Shown: in pieces, positions 37,429-46,105 of the stretch
How the letters are laid out: every line of letters starts with the position of its first letter
Position numbering within the stretch: position 1 is the first letter of the stretch
Source: Streptomyces sp. KL109B
Lineage (GTDB): Bacteria; Actinomycetota; Actinomycetes; Streptomycetales; Streptomycetaceae
NCBI RefSeq assembly: GCF_030766935.1
Contig: NZ_JASERL010000002.1
Location: 248,001 to 312,000, forward strand
Direction of reading: 5' to 3'
DNA length: 64,000 bases
Position numbers and translations under genes: made by a program
The notes under the pieces: generated by a model
The model's database searches: none
What the model was told of the DNA's origin: nothing
Seen by the model: the letters and a program-made list of their open reading frames with translations, nothing else

Positions 37429-37441
37429 TTGGATCATCCAA
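37429..37441. promoter_or_regulatory. 13-bp palindrome, putative LysR site
   Basis: TTGGAT and ATCCAA are exact complements around a single C. It lies just upstream of the lysR ribosome site and overlaps the larger element at 37436. Position suits autoregulation. Confidence 0.5.
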
Positions 37442-37461
37442 AAACTATGTTTGACGTGGAT
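37436..37461 (+). promoter_or_regulatory. shared inverted element upstream of galactarate dehydratase
   Basis: A 26-base element with arms ATCCA and TGGAT around AAAACTATGTTTGACG. A copy with 20 of 26 positions identical lies before kdgD, where the arms are ATGC and GCAT; the changes compensate, which supports protein binding as a dimer. Confidence 0.6.
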
Positions 37462-37518
37462 TAATCGCCGACCTTAGCGTCAACGAAAACCAAAGGCTCA
37501 CACCCCCAGGGATTCGCA

Positions 37519-38706
37519 GTGGTGACCAGCATGTCCACAGCCCGTTCAGCTTCCGCCGCCGCCGGTCAGGGCGGTGCGACCCTCGACACCATCGCCTGGA
37601 TCAAGCTCTCCTCCGTCACGCTGCCGCTCGCGACGCCGATCAGCGACGCCAAGGTGCTCACGGGCCGGCAGAAGCCGATGACCGAAGTCGCCTTCCTGTT
37701 CGCGGAGATCGAGACCGCCCAGGGCCACTCCGGTGTCGGCTTCTCGTACTCGAAGCGCGCCGGCGGCCCCGCCCAGTTCGCGCACGCCAAGGAGATCGCC
37801 GACAACCTGATCGGCGAGGACCCCAGCGACATCGGCCGGCTCTGGACGAAGCTGGTGTGGGCGGGCGCCTCCGTCGGCCGCAGCGGCGTCGCCACGCAGG
37901 CCATCGCCGCGATCGACGTCGCCCTGTGGGACCTCAAGGCCAAGCGCGCCGACCTCCCGCTCGCCAAGCTGCTCGGCGCCCACCGCGACTCGGTGCGCTG
38001 CTACAACACCTCCGGCGGCTTCCTCCACACGCCGACCGAGCAGGTCCTCGACAACGCCACGGCCTCCCTCGCCAACGGCATCGGCGGCATCAAGATCAAG
38101 GTCGGCAATCCGGACCGCAAGGCGGACCTCGCGCGCCTGACCGCCGTACGCGAACACATCGGCGACGACGTGCCGTTGATGGTCGACGCCAATCAGCAGT
38201 GGGACCGACCGACGGCGCAGCGCATGGGCCGGGCCATGGAGGACTTCGACCTCGTCTGGATCGAGGAGCCGCTCGACGCCTACGACGCGCAGGGCCACGC
38301 CGCGCTCGCCGCCTCGCTCGACACACCCGTCGCCACCGGCGAGATGCTGGCGAGCGTCGCCGAACACGTCGAGCTGATCAAGGCGAACGCCTGCGACGTC
38401 ATCCAGCCGGACGCCCCGCGCATCGGCGGCATCACCCAGTTCCTCAAGCTGGCCGCCCTCGCCGAGCACCACAACCTCCAGCTCGCCCCGCACTTCGCGA
38501 TGGAGATCCATCTCCACCTCGCCGCCGCCTACCCGATCGAGCCGTGGGTGGAGCACTTCGACTGGCTGGAGCCGCTGTTCAACGAGCGCCTCGCGATCAG
38601 CGAAGGCCGCATGCACGTGTCGTCCCGCCCCGGCCTCGGCATCACGCTGAGCGAGCAGGCGCGCGCGTGGACGGTGGCGACGCACGAGGTGGGCGTGCGC
38701 CCGTAA
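37519..38706 (+). CDS. L-talarate/galactarate dehydratase (enolase superfamily)
   Basis: A 395-residue member of the mandelate-racemase group of the enolase superfamily. The catalytic KxK pair is Lys192/Lys194 in GGIKIKVGNPD and the opposing His325 lies in LAPHFAMEIHLHL. These are three residues short of the Lys197/His328 pair known for Salmonella L-talarate/galactarate dehydratase. Metal ligands follow in MVDANQQWD, WIEEPLDA and ATGEMLASV. It would dehydrate galactarate (mucic acid) to 5-dehydro-4-deoxy-D-glucarate, the substrate of the KdgD gene that follows. Two adjacent GTG starts at 37519/37522 and an ATG at 37531 are possible. Confidence 0.88.
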   Translation: MVTSMSTARSASAAAGQGGATLDTIAWIKLSSVTLPLATPISDAKVLTGRQKPMTEVAFLFAEIETAQGHSGVGFSYSKRAGGPAQFAHAKEIADNLIGEDPSDIGRLWTKLVWAGASVGRSGVATQAIAAIDVALWDLKAKRADLPLAKLLGAHRDSVRCYNTSGGFLHTPTEQVLDNATASLANGIGGIKIKVGNPDRKADLARLTAVREHIGDDVPLMVDANQQWDRPTAQRMGRAMEDFDLVWIEEPLDAYDAQGHAALAASLDTPVATGEMLASVAEHVELIKANACDVIQPDAPRIGGITQFLKLAALAEHHNLQLAPHFAMEIHLHLAAAYPIEPWVEHFDWLEPLFNERLAISEGRMHVSSRPGLGITLSEQARAWTVATHEVGVRP

Positions 38707-38756
38707 CCGGGTGCCCCGCGACCCTCGCACCCGCGATACCCGTACGGCATCAGAAG

Positions 38757-38782
38757 ATGCAAAAACAGTGTTGGACGGGCAT
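38757..38782 (+). promoter_or_regulatory. shared inverted element upstream of kdgD
   Basis: Second copy of the element at 37436: ATGC and GCAT arms around a core with AAAAAC and TGTTGGACG. It lies 60 bases before the kdgD start, so kdgD has its own control rather than only reading through from the dehydratase. Confidence 0.6.
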
Positions 38783-38842
38783 GAGTGACGCCTCGTAACG
38801 TCGTACTCACACGTTCCCTTCACCAGCAGGAGCAGCCCACCC

Positions 38843-39781
38843 ATGCCCACGTCGTCCTTCACCCCGTCCGAACTCGGTGCCCGCGTCGGCTCGGGCCTGC
38901 TCTCCTTCCCGGTCACCCACTTCACGGCCACCGACCTCGCGTTCGACGAGGCCGCCTACCGCGCCAACATCGAGCGGCTCGCCGAGCACGAGGTCGGTGG
39001 CCTGTTCGCGGCGGGCGGCACCGGCGAGTTCTTCTCGCTGACCGCCGCCGAGACGGAGCGGGTGGTGACCGCGGCGGTGCAGGCGGCGCCCGCGGGCACG
39101 CCGATCCTCGCCCCGGCCGGGTACGGCACACGGACCGCGATCGAGTACGCGCAGGCGGCCGAACGGGCGGGCGCCGACGGCCTGTTGCTCTTCCCTCCGT
39201 ACCTCACGGAGGCCCCGCAGGACGGCCTCGCCGAGCACATCGAAGCGGTCTGCCGGTCCACCTCGCTCGGCGTCATCGTGTACGGGCGGGCCAACGCGAC
39301 GTACAGCGCGGACACCCTGGCCCGGGTCGCCGAGTCCTGCCCGAACCTCATCGGCTACAAGGACGGCGTCGGCGACATCGACTCCATGACCCGCATCTAC
39401 ACCCGCCTCGGCGACCGCCTTACGTACATCGGCGGCCTGCCCACCGCCGAGACGTACGCCCTCCCGTACCTCGAACTCGGCGTCACCACCTACTCGTCGG
39501 CGATCTTCAACTTCCTGCCCGAGTTCGCCCTCGACTTCTACGCCGCCGTACGCGGCCGCGACCACGCGACCGTCCTCAAGCACCTGCGGGACTTCGTGCT
39601 CCCGTACACCGAGATCCGCAACCGCAAGGCCGGCTACGCGGTCTCCATCGTCAAGGCGGGCATGACGGCGACCGGCCACCCGGCGGGCCCGGTCCGACCT
39701 CCGCTCACCGACCTGACCGCCCGCGAACTCGCGGAACTGACAACCCTGATCGGCACCCAACCAAGCCTCGCCGGCGAATGA
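38843..39781 (+). CDS. kdgD: 5-dehydro-4-deoxyglucarate dehydratase (decarboxylating)
   Basis: A 312-residue DHDPS/NAL-superfamily barrel. The Schiff-base lysine is Lys173 in [10 protein letters not shown]; the carboxylate-binding motif is [10 protein letters not shown] and the tyrosine region is [12 protein letters not shown]. It converts 5-dehydro-4-deoxyglucarate to 2-oxoglutarate semialdehyde, CO2 and water in the galactarate/glucarate pathway. The ATG is preceded by GCAGGAGCAG. The last residues (QPSLAGE) are encoded by the first, degenerate unit of a 29-bp tandem array that continues past the stop. Confidence 0.93.
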   Translation: MPTSSFTPSELGARVGSGLLSFPVTHFTATDLAFDEAAYRANIERLAEHEVGGLFAAGGTGEFFSLTAAETERVVTAAVQAAPAGTPILAPAGYGTRTAIEYAQAAERAGADGLLLFPPYLTEAPQDGLAEHIEAVCRSTSLGVIVYGRANATYSADTLARVAESCPNLIGYKDGVGDIDSMTRIYTRLGDRLTYIGGLPTAETYALPYLELGVTTYSSAIFNFLPEFALDFYAAVRGRDHATVLKHLRDFVLPYTEIRNRKAGYAVSIVKAGMTATGHPAGPVRPPLTDLTARELAELTTLIGTQPSLAGE

Positions 39782-39922
39782 CCACCATCAAGCCCCTCGC
39801 CGGCGAACGACCACAATCAAGCCCCTCGCCGGCGAACAACCACAATCAAGCGCCTCGGCGGCGAACAACCACAATCAAGCCCCTGCGGCGATTGAGCAGC
39901 GGGGTCCGGGGCAGCGCCCCGT
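39781..39922 (-). repeat. 29-bp tandem array ending in a two-hairpin repeat
   Basis: Three 29-bp units (39781, 39810, 39839) containing ATCAAGCCCCTCGCCGGCGA run into a full copy of the ~50-bp dispersed element at 39875-39922, here in inverted orientation. It fills the space between the convergent kdgD and gntR genes and may terminate both. Confidence 0.8.
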
Positions 39923-39926
39923 GGCG

Positions 39927-40685
39927 TCAACCGACACTCCCGTCGGATGCACCCACGACCCGCCCCAGATCACGCGCGGCCTGATCCAAAAGCTTCCGCA
40001 TCGCGGCCTCCGCCGCATCCGCATCCCCCACCCGCACCGCGTCGAGCACAGCACGGTGACTGGGCACCGGATCCCGCGGGGACCGCCCCGTGCCGTGCAC
40101 GAGCCGGTCACGGTAGGCGAGCCCCGCGGCGATCACCAGGTCCATCCGCTCCAACAGCTCGTTGTGGGAGGCCCGCAACAACGCCCCGTGGAAGGCGAGG
40201 TCCGCCTCGACCGCATGGGCCGCACCACCACCATCCCCCTCCTCCCCCTCCTCCCCCATCGCCGCCAACGCCTCCTCAAGCGCCGCCAGATCCTCATCCG
40301 TACGCCGCCGCGCGGCGAGCCGAACCGCCGCCGGTTCGACGATGCCGCGCACCTCGTCCAGGTCACCCAGCAACGGATTCCCCGCGCCGGAGGCGTCCCG
40401 CACCCCGTCCATCGCCTCGAACTGCCAGCGCAGCACATCCGCGTCGAGCAGATGCCAGTCCGCGCGGGGCCGCACGAACGTGCCGCGCTTCTGCCGGGCG
40501 TCGACCATGCCCTTCGCGGCGAGCACCTTCAGGGACTCCCGCAACGCGGTGAGGCTGACGCCGAGTTCGGCCTGGAGCGCTCCGAGGTCGAGGGTGTCGC
40601 CCTCGCCGATCCGGCCGCTCAGCACCCGGTGCGCGATGGTCTCCACGGTCTGCCCGTGCACTCCGCGGCGCGCGTACCCCACCAT
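39927..40685 (-). CDS. GntR/FCD-family transcriptional regulator
   Basis: A 252-residue regulator: winged helix at residues 10-75 (QAELGVSLTALRESLKVLAAKG) and FCD domain at about 95-235, with the metal/ligand histidines in ADLAFHGALLRASHN and PSHRAVLDAV. It is the second gene after an SDR on the same strand, divergent from the galactoside operon, and probably controls that operon in response to galactonate or a related acid, by analogy with DgoR-type regulators. A small palindrome CGGACGTCCG lies at 40720-40729 upstream. Confidence 0.87.
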   Translation of the reverse strand: MVGYARRGVHGQTVETIAHRVLSGRIGEGDTLDLGALQAELGVSLTALRESLKVLAAKGMVDARQKRGTFVRPRADWHLLDADVLRWQFEAMDGVRDASGAGNPLLGDLDEVRGIVEPAAVRLAARRRTDEDLAALEEALAAMGEEGEEGDGGGAAHAVEADLAFHGALLRASHNELLERMDLVIAAGLAYRDRLVHGTGRSPRDPVPSHRAVLDAVRVGDADAAEAAMRKLLDQAARDLGRVVGASDGSVG

Positions 40686-40787
40686 GTCCTACCTGCTGTT
40701 CTCTCGTCGTGTGCCGTATCGGACGTCCGGCCGGTCAAGTATCCGTGACGCGCAGGGAGTTGAAGACCCCTCACCCCCCTCGCCCCC

Positions 40788-41555
40788 TCACGCCGAGGAC
40801 TTCACCACGCTCCACCCGCCGTCGACGACGAGACTCGTCCCGGTCACGTACGAAGCCTCCGCAGAGGCCAGGAACGCGATCGCCGACGCCACCTCCTCCG
40901 GCTGACCGAAGCGGCGGGCCGCCGTGTCCGCGACGCTCGCCGCCCGCTCGTCCTCGGGCACCCGGTCCCACACCCCGGTCAGGATCGGCCCGGGCAGTAC
41001 CGTGTTGACCCGCACCAACGGACCGTATTCGGCGGCGAGTTGACTGCTCAGCGACAGCAGCCCGCCCTTCGCGGCCGCGTACGCCGGATGTCCAGGAATG
41101 CCGTGCCGGGCGTGCACGGAGGAGACCAGGACCACGGCGCCGTCCTGCGCGCGCAGGTCGTCGAGGCACGTCCGTACGCCGAGGAACGCCGCGGTGAGCC
41201 CGATGGACAGCTGCCGGTTCCAGGACTCGGGCGAGGTCTCGTGCGCGGGCGCCACCTCGATCTTGACCGCGTTGCTGACGAGCACGCCGACCGGGCCGAA
41301 GGTGTGCGCGGCGGTCAGCAACTCCTGCCAGGCGTCCTCGCGCGCGACATCGGCCGGCACGAACGCCGCACGGCCGCCGTCCCGCTCGATCTCCTTCGCG
41401 ACCTGCGGCCCGCGCCGCTCGTCGATGTCGGCGAGCACGACGGCGGCGCCCTCCGCGGCGAGCCGTCGAGCCGTGGCGGCGCCGATGCCCGCGGCGGCGC
41501 CGGTGACGATCGCGGTGCGCCCGCCGAAGCGGTCACCCGGGCGAGGGGCTGTCAT
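40788..41555 (-). CDS. SDR dehydrogenase, possible galactose dehydrogenase
   Basis: A 255-residue classical SDR: GAAAGIGAATARRL nucleotide site, LADIDE, the catalytic Ser and YxxxK in SSVHARHGIPGHPAYAAAKGG, and the C-terminal GTSLVVDGGWS. AGGAGG precedes the ATG at 41555 by six bases. It lies between the GntR regulator and the divergent operon for GH42 galactosidase and galactonate dehydratase. An NAD(P)-dependent oxidation of galactose to galactonolactone would fill the missing step of that pathway, but this is inferred from neighbourhood only. Confidence 0.85.
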   Translation of the reverse strand: MTAPRPGDRFGGRTAIVTGAAAGIGAATARRLAAEGAAVVLADIDERRGPQVAKEIERDGGRAAFVPADVAREDAWQELLTAAHTFGPVGVLVSNAVKIEVAPAHETSPESWNRQLSIGLTAAFLGVRTCLDDLRAQDGAVVLVSSVHARHGIPGHPAYAAAKGGLLSLSSQLAAEYGPLVRVNTVLPGPILTGVWDRVPEDERAASVADTAARRFGQPEEVASAIAFLASAEASYVTGTSLVVDGGWSVVKSSA

Positions 41556-41597
41556 GGGCTGCCTCCTGATCATCAAGTGTTCGTGCGTGCACAGGGG

Positions 41598-41627
41598 TTG
41601 ACCCCCGACTCACTGCGTTCCTATATT
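41598..41627 (+). promoter_or_regulatory. promoter of the GH42-galactonate operon
   Basis: TTGACC (41598-41603) and TATATT (41622-41627) at 18-base spacing, a near-consensus vegetative promoter that is rare in this GC-rich sequence. It points toward the GH42 gene. Confidence 0.65.
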
Positions 41628-41635
41628 CCGCCACG

Positions 41636-41650
41636 TTAATTCCTAATTAA
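41636..41650. promoter_or_regulatory. AT-rich operator overlapping the transcription start
   Basis: TTAATT and AATTAA are exact complements around CCT. The all-A/T arms stand out in this genome. It lies about nine bases after the -10 box, at the expected transcription start, and between two divergent genes, so a repressor here (probably the adjacent GntR protein) would block the galactoside operon. Confidence 0.6.
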
Positions 41651-41704
41651 TGGATTGAACAGGCCGAGCGACACCAACAGCTCCAACGGATCAGGTGAGG
41701 TGCG

Positions 41705-43681
41705 ATGCTCCACTTCGGCGCCGACTACAACCCCGAGCAGTGGCCCGAAGAGGTCTGGGCCGAGGACACCCGGCTGATGAAGGAGGCCGGGGTCACCATG
41801 GTGACGGCCGGGATCTTCTCCTGGGCCAAGGTCGAACCCCGCCCCGGCGAGTACGACTTCGGGTGGTTCGACCGCGTCATGGACAACCTCGGCGACGCGG
41901 GCATCCGGGTCTGCCTCGCCACCATGACCGCGTCCCCGCCGCCGTGGCTGTCGCGCCTGCACCCGGAGGTCCTCCCGGAGACCGAGGACGGCCGCCGCAG
42001 GTGGCCCGGCGGCCGTCAGCACTACTGCCCGTCGAGCCCGGTGTACCGCAAGCACGCGACCCGCCTCGTCGAGCGCCTCGCGACCCGGTACGCCGAGCAC
42101 CCCGCCCTCGACACCTGGCACATCGGCAACGAGTACGGCTGCCACACCCGCCAGTGCTACTGCGACGAGTCGGCCACCGACTTCCGCCGCTGGCTGCGCG
42201 AGCGGTACGGCTCCGTGGCCGCGCTCAACGAGGCCTGGTCCACGGCCTTCTGGTCGCAGCGCTACGACGACTTCGCCGAGGTCCTGCCGCCGCGCCTGGC
42301 ACCCACCTTCGCCAACCCGGCGCAGCAGCTGGACTATTGGCGCTTCAGCGACGACGCGCTGCGCCAGTGCTATCTCGCCGAGCTGGCCGTGCTGCGCCGC
42401 GTCACACCGGACGTGCCGATCACCACGAACCTGATGCCGAACCACAAGCCGGTCGACGCCTTCGCCTGGTCCGAGCACATGGACGTGATGGCGCTCGACC
42501 ACTACCAGGACCCGTACGAGGAGGCTCCGCACCGCACGGCGGCGTACAACTTCGACCTGATGCGTTCGGCGCGCGGCGGCCAGCCCTGGCTGCTCCTGGA
42601 GCAGGCGCCGAGCGCGGTCAACTGGCGGCCCCGCAACAGCCCGAAGCAGCCGGGCCGGATGCGCCTGTGGAGTTGGCAGGCCGTCGCGCAGGGCGCGGAC
42701 GCGGTGCTGTACTTCCAGTGGCGGCAGTCGCGCGGCGGCGCCGAGAAGTACCACTCGGCGATGGTTCCGCACGCCGGCACCGACACCCGTATCTTCCGCG
42801 AAGTATCGGACCTGGGGCGGGAGTTGGCGTCCGTGCCGGAGATCGCGGGTACCCGCTCGAAGGCCGACGTCGCCCTCGTCACCGACTGGAACAGCTGGTG
42901 GGCCCTCGAACTCGACTCGCACCCCTCCACCGCGCTGAACCAGTCCGAGATCAACCTCGCCCACCACCGCGCCCTGCTCGACGCGGGCGTGCCGTGCGAC
43001 ATCGTCCCGCCGGACCGTGACCTCTCCTCGTACAAGCTCGTCGTCGTCCCGAACCTCTACCTCCTGAGCGAGGAGAACGCCGAGCGGCTCACCGCCTACG
43101 TCGAGGGTGGCGGGCACCTCGTCGTGTCGTTCTTCTCCGGCATCGTCGACGACTGCGACCGCGTCGAACTCGGCGGCTACCCGGCCCACTTGCGGCGCCT
43201 CCTCGGCATCCGTACGGAGGAGTTCTGGCCGCTCGACGAGGGCCAACACCTCACCGTACGAGGAGAGTTGAGCGGCTCCGCCGACCTGTGGTCGGAGGCG
43301 ATCGACCTCGAAGGCGCGGACGCCGTCGCCACCTACGAGGACGGCGACCTCGCGGGCCGCCCCGCCGTCACCCGCCACACGTACGGCGAGGGCACCGCCT
43401 GGTACCTCGGCACCCGCCTCGAACCGGCCGCGCTGCGCGCCCTGTTGGACCGCGTCCGCACGGAGGCCGACGTCACCCCCGTACTCCCGAACCTGCCCGA
43501 ACAGGTCCAGGCCACGGTCCGCGAGGGCACGACGGGCCGCTTCCTGTTCCTGCTCAACCACGGCGGGGCCGAGGTGACGGTGCCCCTCCCCCAGCCGATG
43601 CGAAACCGGCTGGCGGACGACGCCACGCCGACATCACACATCCAACTCCCGCCCCACGGCGTGGCCGTACTTCAACCCTGA
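41705..43681 (+). CDS. GH42 beta-galactosidase
   Basis: A 658-residue cytoplasmic family 42 glycosidase. The barrel carries acid/base Glu143 in WHIGNEYGCH and nucleophile Glu299 in LLLEQAPSAVNW; the typical start HFGADYNPEQWPEEVW is present. The HTRQCYCDE cysteine cluster contributes to the zinc site of some members. A trimerisation domain and a beta C-terminal domain follow from about residue 400. It is the first gene of an operon with an ABC importer and galactonate dehydratase, so it should release galactose from imported plant galacto-oligosaccharides. GTGAGG precedes the ATG. Confidence 0.93.
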   Translation: MLHFGADYNPEQWPEEVWAEDTRLMKEAGVTMVTAGIFSWAKVEPRPGEYDFGWFDRVMDNLGDAGIRVCLATMTASPPPWLSRLHPEVLPETEDGRRRWPGGRQHYCPSSPVYRKHATRLVERLATRYAEHPALDTWHIGNEYGCHTRQCYCDESATDFRRWLRERYGSVAALNEAWSTAFWSQRYDDFAEVLPPRLAPTFANPAQQLDYWRFSDDALRQCYLAELAVLRRVTPDVPITTNLMPNHKPVDAFAWSEHMDVMALDHYQDPYEEAPHRTAAYNFDLMRSARGGQPWLLLEQAPSAVNWRPRNSPKQPGRMRLWSWQAVAQGADAVLYFQWRQSRGGAEKYHSAMVPHAGTDTRIFREVSDLGRELASVPEIAGTRSKADVALVTDWNSWWALELDSHPSTALNQSEINLAHHRALLDAGVPCDIVPPDRDLSSYKLVVVPNLYLLSEENAERLTAYVEGGGHLVVSFFSGIVDDCDRVELGGYPAHLRRLLGIRTEEFWPLDEGQHLTVRGELSGSADLWSEAIDLEGADAVATYEDGDLAGRPAVTRHTYGEGTAWYLGTRLEPAALRALLDRVRTEADVTPVLPNLPEQVQATVREGTTGRFLFLLNHGGAEVTVPLPQPMRNRLADDATPTSHIQLPPHGVAVLQP

Positions 43682-43698
43682 GGCGATACGCAACCCAA

Positions 43699-43747
43699 TC
43701 AAGCCCCTGCGGCGATTGAGCAGCGGGGTCCGGGGCAGCGCCCCGCG
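43699..43747 (-). repeat. two-hairpin dispersed repeat
   Basis: An inverted-orientation copy, nearly identical to that at 39875, between the GH42 gene and the solute-binding protein gene. In this position it could reduce or stabilise transcription into the importer genes. Confidence 0.8.
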
Positions 43748-43793
43748 ACCGCAACGCCGCACCACCGCATGCGCACTCTGACAAGGAGGTCAG

Positions 43794-45125
43794 ATGCCCG
43801 CAACACCCACCCGGCGAACACTCCTGACGTGGGGCGCCGCCGCGGCCGCGGCCCCCGCGCTGGCGGCCTGCGGCGAATCCGCCGGCGCCGCCCGCATGAC
43901 CAAGGACCACGGCCGCAAACCCGGCCAGAAGGTCACCCTCCGGCTCTGGACCTGGGTCCCCCTCCAGAAGGCGGTCGCCCTCTGGAACAAACGCAACCCC
44001 GACATCCAGGTCGTCGCCCAGATGGTCCCCGCCAACACCTCCGGCGGCTACCAGAAGATGCACGCCTCCATCAAGGCGGGCAACCCGCCGGACCTCGCCC
44101 AGGTCGAGTACTACGCGCTGCCCGCGTTCATGCTGGAGGGCGGCCTGACGAACCTGAGCCGTTACGGGGCCGACAAGCTCAAGGACCAGTACATCGACTG
44201 GCAGTGGAAGCAGGGTGTCTTCGCGGGCGAGACGTATGCGATCCCGCAGGCCTCGGGCCCGATGGGGCTCTTCTACCGCAAGGACCTCTTCGAGAAGTGG
44301 GGCATCGAGACCCCGAAGACGTGGGACGAGTACCGCGCCGCCGCGAAGAAGGCCAAGAAGCACGGCTCGTACATCTCGGCCTTCCCGCCGTCGAACGCCC
44401 AGTGGTTCGCCAGCTTCCCCTGGCAGCGCGGCGCCCACTGGGTGCGTACCGAAGGTGACACCTGGATCGTCGACCTGACGTCCCCGGAGTCCCTTGAGGT
44501 CGCCGACTACTGGGACGGTCTCGCCCGCGACCGCTTCCTCCTCCAGACGCAGGACGCACAGAGCGCCTTCTTCAAGGGATTGCAGACCGGGCAGCTGGCG
44601 ACCTGGCCGGGCGCGCAGTGGTACGACGCGCTGATCCGCGGCAACGCGCCGCGCACCAAGGGCAAGTGGGCGGTCGCCGAACTGCCGCAGTGGGAGGCGG
44701 GCGCGCACGCCTCCTCCAACTGGGGCGGCTCCGCCACCGCGATCCTCCAGGGCTCCCAACACCCGGTCGAGGCGCTGAAGTTCGCGCACTGGCTGAACAC
44801 GGACCCGGACAGCATGAAGCTGCTGGTCGAGGCCGGCTACGGCTGGCCCTCCGCGAAGATCGACCTGCCGAAGACGCCGCTCGGCAAGCCGGACCCGTTC
44901 TTCGGCGGGCAGCGCTACAACGAGGTCTTCCAGACCTCCGACCACAACGTCGACACCTCGTGGCGGTACGCGCCGACCACCATCCAGTCCTTCACGCACA
45001 TCCAGGACAACCTGGCGCTGGCCCTCGCGGGCAAGGGCACGTTCGTGGACGCGCTGAAGGACGCGCAGGGCAAGTTCGTCGACGACCTCAAGGCCAAGGG
45101 ACTCAAGGCGAGGAGCGCACGATGA
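43794..45125 (+). CDS. ABC sugar importer solute-binding lipoprotein
   Basis: A 443-residue CUT1-type binding protein. The N-terminus carries twin arginines (PTRRTLLTWG) and the lipobox LAAC, so Tat export and lipid anchoring are likely. Mature sequence blocks LWTWVPLQKAVALWNKR, PPDLAQVEYYALPAFM and GPMGLFYRKDLFEKWG are typical of family-1 SBPs. AAGGAGG lies close before the ATG. It overlaps the permease start by four bases (ATGA). From its place between GH42 and galactonate dehydratase the ligand is probably a beta-galactoside. Confidence 0.92.
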   Translation: MPATPTRRTLLTWGAAAAAAPALAACGESAGAARMTKDHGRKPGQKVTLRLWTWVPLQKAVALWNKRNPDIQVVAQMVPANTSGGYQKMHASIKAGNPPDLAQVEYYALPAFMLEGGLTNLSRYGADKLKDQYIDWQWKQGVFAGETYAIPQASGPMGLFYRKDLFEKWGIETPKTWDEYRAAAKKAKKHGSYISAFPPSNAQWFASFPWQRGAHWVRTEGDTWIVDLTSPESLEVADYWDGLARDRFLLQTQDAQSAFFKGLQTGQLATWPGAQWYDALIRGNAPRTKGKWAVAELPQWEAGAHASSNWGGSATAILQGSQHPVEALKFAHWLNTDPDSMKLLVEAGYGWPSAKIDLPKTPLGKPDPFFGGQRYNEVFQTSDHNVDTSWRYAPTTIQSFTHIQDNLALALAGKGTFVDALKDAQGKFVDDLKAKGLKARSAR

Positions 45126-46105
45126 CGACATCATCCGTGAAGTCCGCGCGGCCCGGTACGAAGGACTCCGCGCCCGCGGCCACCGCCCCCGAGGCCGGCG
45201 GTCGCCGCACCCGCCGCCCCCGGCCCGACCGCAAGGCGTGGATGTTCCTCGGCCCGTTCCTCGCGGTCTATCTCTTCGCGATGATCATCCCGGTGTTCTA
45301 CGCGATCTACCAGAGCCTGCTGAAGGTGGAGCGCTCGGGACCGCTCGGGCTCGGCGCCCCGAAGGTCGTCTTCGGCGGCCTCGACAACTACGCGCTCGCG
45401 CTCCAGCAGGAAGCCTTCCTTGAGGGCTTCGGCCGGGTGCTGCTGTTCGGCGTCGTGCAGGTCCCGGTGATGCTGCTGCTGTCGCTCGTCCTCGCCCTGC
45501 TGCTCGACCAGATATCGGACCGCTGGGCGGGCCTGATGCGGGCGACGTACTTCCTCCCGTACGGCATCCCCGGCGTGATCGCGACGATCCTGTGGGGCTT
45601 CCTGTACGTGCCCGGCCTCAGCCCGATCACCGAGATGCTCGGCAACCTGGGCTTCCAGCCGGACTTCCTCGGCCCTGACAACGTGCTGTGGTCCCTCGCG
45701 AACATCGTGATCTGGGAGTTCGCCGGCTACAACATGCTGATCATCGTCGCTCAGCTGAAGTCCATCCCGCAGGAGCTGTACGAGGCCGCGAAGATCGACG
45801 GGGCGGGCCCCTGGCAGGTCGCGCTGCGCGTCAAGATCCCGCTCGTCCGCCCGGCCCTCGTCCTGACCTGCGTGTTCTCCATCATCGGCACGATGCAGCT
45901 GTTCGGGGAGCCGCTGGTCCTGAAGAAGATCGCGCCGGCCGTGACCCCCGACTACACGCCGAACCTCAGCGCCTACTTCGACGCCTTCTCCAACGCCAAC
46001 ATCTACGTGGCGGCGGCCAAGTCGGTGATCCTCGCGGTGGTCGCGATGGTCCTGTCCTTCGGCTTCCTGAGCCTCGTCAACCGTAAGCAGAGGAGCGAGC
46101 GGTGA
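45122..46105 (+). CDS. ABC sugar importer permease (MalF type)
   Basis: A 327-residue membrane protein with a Pro/Arg-rich cytoplasmic tail of about 40 residues and six helices. The EAA loop is ELYEAAKIDGAGPWQVALRV. It is coupled at both ends: ATGA with the SBP gene and GTGA with the second permease. No ATPase gene is nearby, so a shared MsiK-type ATPase is expected. Confidence 0.92.
   Translation: MTTSSVKSARPGTKDSAPAATAPEAGGRRTRRPRPDRKAWMFLGPFLAVYLFAMIIPVFYAIYQSLLKVERSGPLGLGAPKVVFGGLDNYALALQQEAFLEGFGRVLLFGVVQVPVMLLLSLVLALLLDQISDRWAGLMRATYFLPYGIPGVIATILWGFLYVPGLSPITEMLGNLGFQPDFLGPDNVLWSLANIVIWEFAGYNMLIIVAQLKSIPQELYEAAKIDGAGPWQVALRVKIPLVRPALVLTCVFSIIGTMQLFGEPLVLKKIAPAVTPDYTPNLSAYFDAFSNANIYVAAAKSVILAVVAMVLSFGFLSLVNRKQRSER

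Noticed and set aside
39781..39867. Possible CRISPR array (29-bp repeats)
   Set aside because: The units are directly adjacent with no spacers, and no cas genes are present. It is a tandem repeat joined to the dispersed element.
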